From Micropterix aruncella (taxonomy: Eukaryota > Arthropoda > Insecta > Lepidoptera > Micropterigidae), in assembly GCA_944548615.1 (NCBI GenBank), contig OX155964.1, positions 17,092,653 through 17,156,652 on the forward strand: 64,000 nt of DNA, read 5' to 3'. Numbering within the stretch: the stretch's first letter is position 1; each line of letters starts with the position of its first letter. Positions 49,801 through 58,600 of this stretch are shown in pieces. Made by a program: the position numbers and the translations under genes. Under the pieces are notes generated by a model, which was not told the origin of the DNA, made no database searches, and saw only the letters and a list, made by a program, of their open reading frames with translations.

Positions 49801-52095
49801 AATTTGTGAATTTAGGTCTAACCGAACACAAAACCGACTACTACGCAAAAACTATCTGCCGTATTATTATGAAACCTGCACCATTTTAAAGATAATTTAA
49901 TTATCTAACTTTTTATCTACGATTTTTCCGGAAAAATAATTCGTTTTTTTTGCTTTATTGAATAAAAAAATCGTGCGCGGCGCTCTATCGGAAGACGTTT
50001 AAATTATTCCGAATCATTTGCTAGCGCAGCCGCAAATGATTCGGAATAATTTCAACGTTTTCCGATAGAGCGCAGTTATCTGATATCAGAAAAAATAAAA
50101 TAAATAAATAATTATAATTGCATAAGTTGTTAAAAATGCTATGCAATAGCTTTACCGCGGCAGTCCCCGAGTGCCACACGTATTTTTTATTTTTTCTGAT
50201 ATCAGATAACTGCGCTCTATCGGAAAACGTTGAAATTATTCCGAATCATTTGCGGCTGCGAAAGCAAATGATTCGGAATAATTTAAACGTTTTCCGATAG
50301 AGCGCCGCGCACGGATTTTTTATTCGATAAAGCAAAAAAAATGGATTATTTGAAAAAAATCGTAGATAAAAAGATAGATAATTAAATTATCTTTAAAATG
50401 GTGCAGGTTTCATAATAATACGGTAGATAGTATTTGCGTAGTAATCGTTTTTGTGTTCGGTTAGACCTAATTTCACAAATTAATTACACTATGTAATATA
50501 AACAAAATCTAAAATATTCAAAGCTAAAAATATTAGAAAAATGTTTTTGTTTAACATATATTTTTTTCGAATCGTAAGTAGCACTAGTTTAGACGTAATT
50601 ATCAGTTTAAAATCATTAATTTTTGTTAAGAAATTTCTTCATTCGGTCGCCGCGCTGGCCTAGGCCCGCGATAAAAGCTATGCAATAGCTTAAAATAACC
50701 TTTAATTTAACAGAAACCTGGAATATATGCAGTTTAGCTAACTGCCATTTAAAAAAACTAACCAACTGCCGCCCAATAGGTGTTTATGATGGTTTTTTAA
50801 GAAAACTAACTTAACCTACCGATGTATAGGTAGGTTAATCAAAATTAAAACTTCAAATTTCAATCGAGATGAGGGCAACAAATTTTCCACCATGTTCATT
50901 ACCGACTCCTAGCAACAGGAATGCTAGTCAGGGTAAAGTTATGTGTGCACAAACGACTTTTGAAATTCGGTCCAAATGCATCACTACAATCTGCATGAGA
51001 AATGGGAATTTTGCACCTTAGAAATCTAACTACCCGTACCAGACAAGCGTTACATAGGTTGTAGCTGCCAGAATGTCGGGAAATTGAATGAATTCATATT
51101 CTAGATCACTCTGAGAACCGTAATACCCCTGAAAATGTTTAACTGTCGTCCCTCCAGATGATGGTCTGCGAATATTTCCCAGGTGTAAACCCAAAATCAG
51201 TCCATGTCGACCCAGTTCACAGACAAAATGCATTCAAGCCATAAGCGAAACGGTTACTTTGTCGCCATTTTTGTAAAGCCAAGAAAGCCAGAGATAAGGC
51301 CCTCTGCCACAGTAACTGCTCTGTACCTAAATTTATATAGAGTATAAATTTATACAAAGCAAAATGACAAGGCAGCATTTTTCAAAAGCAAAGATGAAGC
51401 CCAGTTCGACAAAAACCTACGAGAGGCTTCGAAGGGGAAGTGAATGGGTGGTAAGCTGAACGCTCACATGTAGCAGTGACCACAGCTAGTCAGTAGTCTG
51501 GAGTCCACCACTAACCCCCCCTAGAAGTATAATAATAGTATTATGATGGGCCCGATTCAATGAATTCGATGGTAGCTTCGTTTGTATTTATTGTACTCTC
51601 ACCTATAAATTCTTCATCAATTCTCATTTATTTCCAGTCTTGAAACCAGCGAAACCGAAGCCTATCGACATAAGCATCCCAGATGCACAAGTATACTCCC
51701 TTATCGACGTTCAATCCGGAGAACTGGTGACACTTTCCGTCTCGGAAATGACACAGAACTCAGTCCTCCACATGAACGGCGGAGAACTGCTAAATCCTGA
51801 CGCATGGAACAATTTAGATCACGCATACGAATTGCCCCTTCTACCACTGGACAATCCCGGGCCGCACTATGATTATTCCGCCGATTTGGGACACCAGTCT
51901 ACTTCGCATCACCTCGATCTCGGAACGCGGCAGTTGGCGGATCTCGACAACATCATGCTGGTGGACGGACACAATTCAAAGGCGGACATGTTGCCATCGC
52001 AGTTGCTCAGCCAGAGTCTTTTATTGTCTGAAATACCAGTTGAAGTCGGCTCACACACTCTCGACCACGTTTACATGCACGACAAAAAAACCTGA
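37869..52095 (+). CDS. Ten-exon C2H2 zinc-finger protein, 13 fingers
   Basis: Probable nuclear DNA-binding protein; family member not recognised. Exons: 37869-37895, 37947-38428, 39642-39801, 40393-40479, 41476-41562, 41629-41749, 46250-46435, 46519-46691, 49316-49490, 51638-52095. All have GT/AG borders and compatible phases, and the sum is 1956 nt (651 residues plus stop). Residues 1-85 form an acidic/Ser-rich N-terminus with no zinc-finger-associated domain. Fingers lie at about 86-106, 113-135 (C2HC), 164-185 (C2HC, split by an intron after CPYCSER), 205-225, 229-249, 258-279, 288-308, 330-350, 361-382, 388-409, 418-439, 447-467 and 474-494. Residues 500-651 are an acidic, Leu-rich tail (SLLLSEIPVEVG) that could be regulatory. 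Exons 4 and 5 are each exactly 87 bp with one finger. The short first exon is the least certain part. Confidence 0.85.
38613..39026 (+). repeat. Family A copy with truncated Harbinger-like end
   Basis: It lies in intron 2 of the zinc-finger gene. TGTCAAGTACAACGGGCGAA starts the family A unit. At 38968 GGGCCAGGCCATACGATGCG begins the left end of the Harbinger-like MITE, cut off at about 39026 by a LINE. Confidence 0.7.
39030..39366 (+). pseudogene. Jockey-like LINE C-terminus
   Basis: The plus strand reads ILHDLKLNTVQQEIA, then YQQKLTNHVNALAANL and a TRLRRNSVP tail, with a stop at 39229-39231. The DL--TV-EEI, then Y---L--H-N-LA--L, pattern is the usual end of Jockey-clade ORF2 proteins. An A-rich tail (AAAAAATAAATAAAT) closes the copy, which is strongly 5' truncated. 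It is in intron 2 of the zinc-finger gene. Confidence 0.75.
39828..40333. mobile_element. About 506-bp MITE in zinc-finger intron 3
   Basis: The left end CCCGGATTCTGAAGCGACGA and the reverse-complemented right end CCGGGATTCTGAAGCGGCGA are inverted repeats of about 28 bp. A 62-codon frame inside (40115-40303) has no known motif. It fills most of the intron. Confidence 0.75.
40590..41440 (-). repeat. Family F repeat copy, inverted
   Basis: GGCGGCGTTCGTGG, CAGTCCTTTATAAAAAAAT-like and GTGTTGCCAAAACGCTCTAT blocks are the complement of the copies at 18830 and 44820. It occupies most of intron 4 of the zinc-finger gene. Confidence 0.6.
42664..43028. repeat. About 110-120-bp tandem repeat, about 3.2 copies
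   Basis: GAGCCAACCCTGG recurs at about 42669, 42789 and 42900, with GAGCCAATCCTGA at 43015. Between them GGAACTTAGAAC, TATCATAATTGAATGCGTAT, AAATTTCGTGACTG and GAGGAGTCCCCTC-like blocks repeat. Confidence 0.88.
43233..43425 (+). mobile_element. tRNA-derived SINE
   Basis: The head GGCATAGTGGTTAGGTCGCC, the B box CAAGTTCGATTCCCGG and the TGGGTCACCATTTTCCGTTG body match the SINE at 21351. The 3' tail is lost. It sits in intron 6 of the zinc-finger gene. Confidence 0.8.
44131..44213 (+). mobile_element. SINE tail fragment
   Basis: CACTTCATAGTAGGGTTGGT, then CATATGATAATAAACC and TGCCCATTGTGAAAGTTCAC, match the SINE tail. Confidence 0.7.
44330..44710 (-). pseudogene. Penelope-like element C-terminus and end repeat
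   Basis: The minus strand encodes NHWVVSKSHLHRFP, then MIREAIEIRRNPNYN and GFTWSPLL. This REAIEI---NxN pattern occurs at the C-terminal end of Penelope-like proteins, after the GIY-YIG endonuclease. It is followed downstream (44330-44430) by the end repeat with AACGTCGGC and a TGCAGTAAAATCCG block. The 5' part of the protein is absent. Confidence 0.6.
44820..45360 (+). repeat. Family F repeat copy with AT tandem tract
   Basis: GATAACAATAATATCACTCA and the ATTAGTGCCATCTATTGCAT block match 19125-19175. 45150-45310 is a run of AATATAAATATATTATT-like units, about 20 bp each. Confidence 0.65.
45439..45692. mobile_element. piggyBac-like MITE, 254 bp
   Basis: Flanked by TTAA on both sides (45435-45438 and 45693-45696). 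The ends are CCCTCCAACCGCG and the reverse complement of CCCTCCAACTGCG. TTAA targets and CCC ends are hallmarks of piggyBac. It is non-coding. Confidence 0.82.
45721..46072. mobile_element. MITE (family G), copy 1
   Basis: The left GGGTGTTATTACTGCACGGG and right end (reverse complement GGGGTGTTATTTCTGCATGG) are about 40-bp inverted repeats, bordered by TATA/GTATA. The interior carries GAGCGCGCTGCGCCATCTAG. The right half of a relative lies at 60940-61191. Confidence 0.8.
46964..47148. repeat. Near-perfect palindrome of Penelope-like end repeats
   Basis: Arms of about 90 bp read ATTATAAATAGGATAGAAAA, ACCGCGTGAAATTTGTAGCA, CCCGACGTTTCGGTGAC and CCGCCGTTGTCCAGGG, then fold back. The centre is short (TCCGTTG). 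One arm has a small insertion. Intron 8 of the zinc-finger gene holds it. Confidence 0.88.
47286..47547. mobile_element. MITE (family E), copy 2
   Basis: GGCCCGATTGCGTTTCTTTG at the left is mirrored by the reverse complement of GGCTTGATTGCATTTCTTCG at the right. The arms are about 60 bp. The core contains ACATTTCGTGCGGTGTTAGA, shared with 23071-23392. Confidence 0.8.
47548..49315. other. Rest of zinc-finger intron 8
   Basis: AT-rich. A 97-codon frame at 48825-49118 has biased, low-complexity composition and no splice logic, so I treat it as chance. Confidence 0.5.
49497..50692. repeat. Giant palindrome with 512-bp arms (family D)
   Basis: Arms 49591-50102 and 50181-50692 are near-perfect inverted copies around a 78-nt spacer. 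The spacer is an inverted copy of the flank 49509-49590 (GTGGCACTCGGGGACTGCCG, then TAAAGCTATTGCATAGC). Each arm holds its own hairpin (CGCTCTATCGGAA, then AAATTATTCCGAATCATTTG, mirrored). It begins about 6 bp inside intron 9. Part of the arm also occurs alone at 26854-27120. Confidence 0.9.
50693..51416. other. Unassigned part of zinc-finger intron 9
   Basis: No motif-bearing frame. It may belong to the LINE whose 3' end follows, but I could not confirm this. Confidence 0.4.
51417..51590 (+). pseudogene. 3' end of the RLE-type LINE
   Basis: LRRGSEWVVS and a stop are followed by GAACGCTCACATGTAGCAG and TAGTATTATGATGGGCCCGA. The same end occurs inverted at 62250-62410, where it closes the LINE with a restriction-like endonuclease. 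Confidence 0.75.
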
Positions 52096-52244
52096 TTTAA
52101 CAGAAACTATGATTAGATTGTTACCGGTTTTATTAATGCAATTACACGTATCAACATTTTTAAACCGGGTATTTTTAATTTTTCCCTAACTGTATTGTAT
52201 CACAACATCTTTGATCGACTTACATACTAATCCGAATTCGAGTC

Positions 52245-52250
52245 AATAAA
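52245..52250 (+). terminator. Poly(A) signal of zinc-finger gene
   Basis: AATAAATAAA begins 150 bp after the zinc-finger stop codon. Confidence 0.6.
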
Positions 52251-52480
52251 TAAATATTACAATACAAATACAAAAAGCAACTTACAAAGGTAATACTGCA
52301 GCATCGAAAATTCCTAAGTATTAAAAAATTGGATTAAAATTGATTTCAATTTTTGAATAATTTAGTCGCTAAGAAAATGTCAATATACAACATCATTTAT
52401 CGTATATTTTAAAATTAACTTAAAATGCTTTTGGCAAGTTGTTTCATATGTACAGACTTACACTAGATTTGTGATACGAT

Positions 52481-52486
52481 TTTATT
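52481..52486 (-). terminator. Poly(A) signal of SIRT7 gene
   Basis: AATAAA on the minus strand, about 170 bp after the SIRT7 stop. Confidence 0.55.
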
Positions 52487-52654
52487 GACATGGCAAGAAG
52501 TAAATAATTATACTGGGACGTAAAAAAAATAATTAGTAAAAATATATAAAAAAAATAGAAATGCATGATTTTTGATTTGAAATAATTGTAAATTTAAATA
52601 ATAAAAAGATTACTGACTAGATGACGATGTTAGAGCGCGTTAATCCCTATAATG

Positions 52655-55600
52655 CTATCTCTTTCTTCGTCTATTTTTTCTATAGCCTTTACCGAACCAG
52701 CCAGGTTGAGCGTCGCTCTTTTTCTCTTCATCATTCTTGATGCCATTCAATTCGAGACACTTAAGAGGGACGTCCGAGTCTGATTGGTGCGAATCTTCTT
52801 CGTCCTCGGAGCTCTCGGTCTCGTCGCAGCACAAGCACATAACGAGTTTATTATTTTTATATTTTTCGAAGCGATCGTCCGAATTATGCGGTAAGTAGAA
52901 TTTACAGTAATACACTCTATACTCCTCGTGACAGTATTTGCATTGAGGTTCTTTTCTGTCGACGAAGGGCTTACGCCGAATTTTCTGCGTCACAATCTTC
53001 CGCTTTTTAGCTTTTTCTATCACTTTCACTGGTTTTTTGCGCAATTTCTTATTGCGTCCTTTATTCAGCAGCTTCTGGCCGTAATTTAAGAAGTTTATTG
53101 CTTTGAAAACGCTTTGAAAATCGTATTGGACGAACGGCACGGGGTTGATAATGGAATGAAAGCCCGAGTACGCGTATTTGACTTCGCACCGGCTCATTAT
53201 TAAAGTGTGCTGGATGATCGCCTGCGCCAACGACTGATACTCGGTGAATACGTCATCGAAACCGTCGCTTTCCTCGCTCGACGCGTCTTTCAGCCGGCCG
53301 TGCTTCCGGTTGAAATACGCTATGTTGTTCTTCTTCGACAGGTCCAAGACTTCGATGTTTCGCTCTTGCTGGTCGGCGGGGAAAGAGGTTCCGATTTTTG
53401 AGGACGGCTTCTGCTGCATTCGTGGGACCGGCGGGTATACGCGATTCGCACATGAGTTTGGGTGAGTAGCTTCGGATTTTGACTCGTCGCTAGAAACGGT
53501 CAAATCGAGCGCTCCGTCCGTTGAATATCCTTTCATTTTCCTGTAATTGCGCAAAGAATTAGTGCCTCTCTGTTTTAAATACGTGTGCAGAGATCCGTTT
53601 AGCAAATTCTCTTTCGCCGCAGCGGTTGCGTTTTTTCTCAAACCATTCTTATTATCGCTCTCAGTCTTAAAATGATTTTCAGTCTTTATAAACGAATCTG
53701 TGTCCGATTCGGATTTGCTTTCAATATTATTTTTATTTGGCGATTTAATTAGTATAATGCTGACTTTCTCCATTTCGGTGTCGCTGGTTTTCATTTCGAT
53801 TTGCAGCTTTTCGTACTCGCCGTCTAGTGAATCGCATTCCGATTCGATTTTAATATCGCTGCAGATCTCCATTTTGGCAATGGATAAATCGACCGGTTGC
53901 TCTTTAGCGTCGTTCATTTTATCCTTTAAAACGTTCAGCGGGCAGTCTTCGTCCGTATCGTCGTCTGCGCTGCTCTCCATCTGCCTGGGCACTCCCCTCG
54001 TCAGCATAGCTTTGGTCGTGGTGTGCAACTCTCTCGGCGATAAGTAGCTGGCGTGCGCGAAAATCGGATCTTTCATCTTGGTGTACTTCGGTATTCCTAA
54101 GCCCAAGTGTTCCATTATGATGCTCATCACTTTATCGCACTTTCCGTTGATCTTTAACTCGGCGACGTCGTCCTTCGGGGTCCACTGGAGATTCACGATG
54201 AAAATGGCCGGTCGCTTCTTCACCGGTTTATCCATCGCCCACAGCCACGGGTATTTCTTCAAAACCTTTAAGCTGGAGCCTAAGCATACGATGACGTCCG
54301 CCTTTTTCGCATGGTGGATAGCGCCCGCCCAGTTTAGGGGCCAGAGCGCCGTTCCGCGCTCTCCAAAATGCACAATGGAGTCCTGAAATTTTAAAAAATG
54401 TACTCAGTGGACGATGGGACATACAAAGCGACTAGCGTAGTGCCATAGAGATTGAGTATAATATAATTTAAAGCAACAATGTATGTAAATATTAAAAAAT
54501 ATTTTATTTTGTACTTTTTGAACCGCTTTAGTGAATTAACCGATACATAGTTCGAGAAACTAACTACTCTAAAATCTAAGGATAGTTTATAACTTACAAA
54601 TACATTTACAAATGCAAATAATAATGCATTTAGGAGACATTAACCTATGAATCCTTTTCCACCAAAAGATCCAAAAAACTAAAAGATTTGACTAAAGCAC
54701 ACTTCGAGCTCTTATTTCCCTTTATCTTCCTCAATTTCTAATCAATTTGATTGCTTTTAATGCATAACTGACACGACAATTATATGACCAATGCTCGGGC
54801 TAAATAATATTATAAAATGCAAATATAAAACAAATTAAAAACAAGCATTCGTGGTGACAATTTCAAAGTTCGTTTTTTTATTTTGTTTATAACTTGCTTT
54901 TTAAGTTTTAGCTCTCTTAAAATGGATGGCTTTTAACTGGACTAAGCTAACCTAACGAGAGGTAATAGCTTTATAGCGCCCGGAGTTTGGTCCTACTTGC
55001 TACAAAAGATTTTATTACTTGGGTGCAAAAAGGTGATAACTTCATGCAAAAAAAGAGATAAGTACATGCAAAATCACGAGCAACTCAGAGTTTTAAATTA
55101 ATCTGTAAAGTATTTTTTTCTTTAGTCTCATTATGCATAAACTAATATTTATATTGTGTCCCTAATTATTATTATTATTATTATTTATTCTGGACAGGCA
55201 GCTTTGCTGATACGTCCAGATCAGATCTTGTAAAGCTAAACAATATTAACAATATAATATAAACAATCTTAACAAGTTTTTAGGTACAAATCGAGTCTGT
55301 TTTTAAATTGATTGACAGAGCTTGCACTAATCACTTCAAATGGTAGTTTATTCCACATGTTCACCACTTTATTTTGCAGAACGTTGTTAAGAGGATTAGA
55401 TTTAAATTCTGTACGGTTGAGTTGACGTTGAATTTGTAAATATTCTTCAGTCCAGGTACATCGTAATAATGTGTTAGAATTTTATACGTCTCAATCCGGT
55501 CCCCTCTTTGTCTTCTTTGTTTGAGAGTAAGGGTTCCAGATCTGATAGCCATAATCAAGAATAGGTCTCATATATGCCTTGTAGATCTTGATAAAAACTT

Positions 55601-58600
55601 CTATTGACAGATGTTGGAAAGCCTTTCTTATTAGATAGAGGGTAGAGTTGGCTCTTTTAGCAATTTCAATTATGTGTTTCTCCCATTTGAGATCATCAGT
55701 AATTGTTATTCCAAGATATTTTTCTTGTGTTTTTTGTTTTTGTTGTGTTTTTTCAATTTGCTAAAATTCACTAAAGTTTAACTGAGCCCTTTTTGAAGTT
55801 GGGAGGAACTATCCTCTTTATTTCTGTGACATGTAAAAAGATTAGGAATGAAAATAGAATATAGCTCACAGTCAATGGTCCCCCGCAGAAATGGCATATA
55901 CGTCTAGTCTTGTGAAAAAATCTCGCCGTTCTTTCAGTCGTGTCGAATAATCTCCAATAGTGAATGTTTGGTTTGCATTCCCTACACAACTCTATATACA
56001 TGTTTCCGTGGACCTGAAATAAGATTTTGTGTTGAAAAAGAGTAGTGCCTGTAGATATAGATGCAGTGTCACTAGGAAATATTAGGTTACCTCTGACAAT
56101 GCTCTTCGCGGAAGACCAGACCTCAGATGCAAACCGTCACAATTTTGTGACACGACAAATTTCAGCATTCCTTTCGAGTGAAGTTCTTTCAATGCCATGT
56201 GCGTTAGAGTCGGCTGCGCTCTCGTGAGGTCATGTTTTCTGTAATGAAATGCAAAAACCATTAGTGATAGACACCGAACGGCCGATGAGTGCCACGAGAA
56301 GTGGAGTCAAACCGCACCTGACCTCTCAAATGACCAGCAAGCTTCATATCATTGCGCTTGCAAAACTCCCTGCTCTATCGCCCTGCAAAATCCGTTTTTT
56401 GATAGGAATCTCAATTCTATCTTGGAGATGCTCAATTCTATCTTTGTTTGGGCACTGGAAATAATCTTTTAAAAGTATACCATGTGTATGTATGACTCGT
56501 AGCGGATTTTAGTTTAGTATGACGCTGTCCTTATTTAACACTTAAGGACTCGCTAATGGGTCGAACGGACCCAGTCCTTCGTATTTTGCTCAATAACTTT
56601 TTAAGTTTGATTTTTGCGACGTTGCTGCTCTTAGTAGCTTTCAACAATAGTGAAGCACAGCAAATGACGACCTTGGTAGTCAGCAGGCGCGCCTCGCGCG
56701 AGTGCTATGGACGTAAAAGGTGTGTATGGGTGTAAAAGGTGTGTATGGATATGAATAGCCTACATGTTGTCATAAAACTATGAAGACATTTCATATATTT
56801 TTGTAATGGCTTTTGGTTTAGTAAAAACAATAAAAAATAGTATTTGATTCAATAACGTCTTTCTTTGTACATATATAATCCTTATTAGAAAAAGCAAACA
56901 ATTACTTTTATTAAGCAGTTTTGGAATAAACATGATATTATACTGGGTCCAGTAAAACCGTTAGAGAGTACTTATGCAACAAATTAGGGTGCTACTTCCT
57001 AAGAGCCCCTTCGCACTTGCGGTTGGACCGAGGCGGTTGAATCGAGGCGGCTAGTCAGTCGCCTCGGTCCAACCGCCTTAGTCGCGGTTGGACCGAGGCG
57101 GCTCATAACTGCCTGCAAAAGATTTTATTTTCGCGAATCGTTTCGGCAAGATGGACGTGGAAGAAGTTACTGCGCTTGGGTAGCTATATGCCTGCAATCA
57201 ACGTCGTTAAAAGACAAGCCAGGGTCAATAAATACTGGGTTCATCCATTGCTAAAAGCACGCAGAGAAAAGGGCAGTTTTAAAATCAATTAAAGCAGTAT
57301 GAAGATAAGTTCTTCAACTATTTGAGCGGAGCCATTGTGTCGCCGAAGCGCATGCTTTCTGCAGTGAGCGGTTGACGTTACTGAACCGACCGCGACCGTC
57401 TTAACTGCCTGCAAAAGATTTTATTTTCGCGAATCGTTTCGGCAAGATGGACGTGGAAGAAGTTACTGCGCTTGGGTAGCTATATGCCTGCAATCAACGT
57501 CGTTAAAAGACAAGCCAGGGTCAATAAATACTGGGTTCATCCATTGCTAAAAGCACGCAGAGAAAAGGGCAGTTTTAAAATCAATTAAAGCAGTATGAAG
57601 ATAAGTTCTTCAACTATTTGAGCGGAGCCATTGTGTCGCCGAAGCGCATGCTTTCTGCAGTGAGCGGTTGACGTTACTGAACCGACCGCGACCGTCTTAA
57701 CCCGCTCAATCCGTAACATCCATTTGGGGACATGTATGGCGGCCGCCTAAAATCCGAAACATCCGCTACGGGATATCGCGCTCGCCGCTGCGAAAAATGC
57801 AATTTACGATTCGAAACGTCGTACTTTATGCTTTCTGACGGCTGAACGACATGGCCAAATAATCTTTAATTCGGCGGCCAACGGCGAATAAATCGAACTG
57901 CGATTTAAAAAGTCAGCATAGACGTCAAAACGTCAGTCCATCGGCCAGCGCCGCGGCCGCGTATAGTTCCGCGGAATGGTGGTTTTGTGCAGTGTTTTGT
58001 GGATAAATGTGCAGTGTTTACTGGATGACAGTGAGTAATTTGCATTTTTAAGTAGTTTAGGCATTAGGATTAGTCAATTGAGATAGTCCATTTGCTGTTT
58101 TTCACGAATTTTTAAAGAAAACACTTCGGCGACAACAAACGGCTCGCGAAAAAATGGTTGTTATTATTTTGTAATGTTTATGAAATATCCCGATATATTG
58201 CGAAATATGACGTAATGTCGCTTTAATTTACTAACAAAATAAGTATTGTTTCATTTACATCCTAAGTTATCACATAATTAGGCGTATTTTGAAAATTATA
58301 TCTTGTTTTGTAAAATGAATCGCGCAAAGAAACTTGTTTTGATAATTACTATGAGAGAATAAAGTGCGATTTTCCATAGTTTTTCGATGAAAATGTGACT
58401 CTTTGGAGTATAGTAATTAGTTATTAGACATATAATAAGTCTATGATAAGACAACATAATTGAAAAAATCTAACGAATTTTATATTATAAGCATTCAAAG
58501 TTTATTATTAAGTTCGGACGCGGAAACTCTCAAAACTTTAGATTTTTCTATAATATCAGACAAAGCTCAAAGTTCTGGTGTGATTTCTAAGAAGTGTGAT

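Noticed and set aside
53207..54386. Plus-strand frames opposite the SIRT7 last exon
   Set aside because: Antisense shadows of a clearly conserved coding exon.
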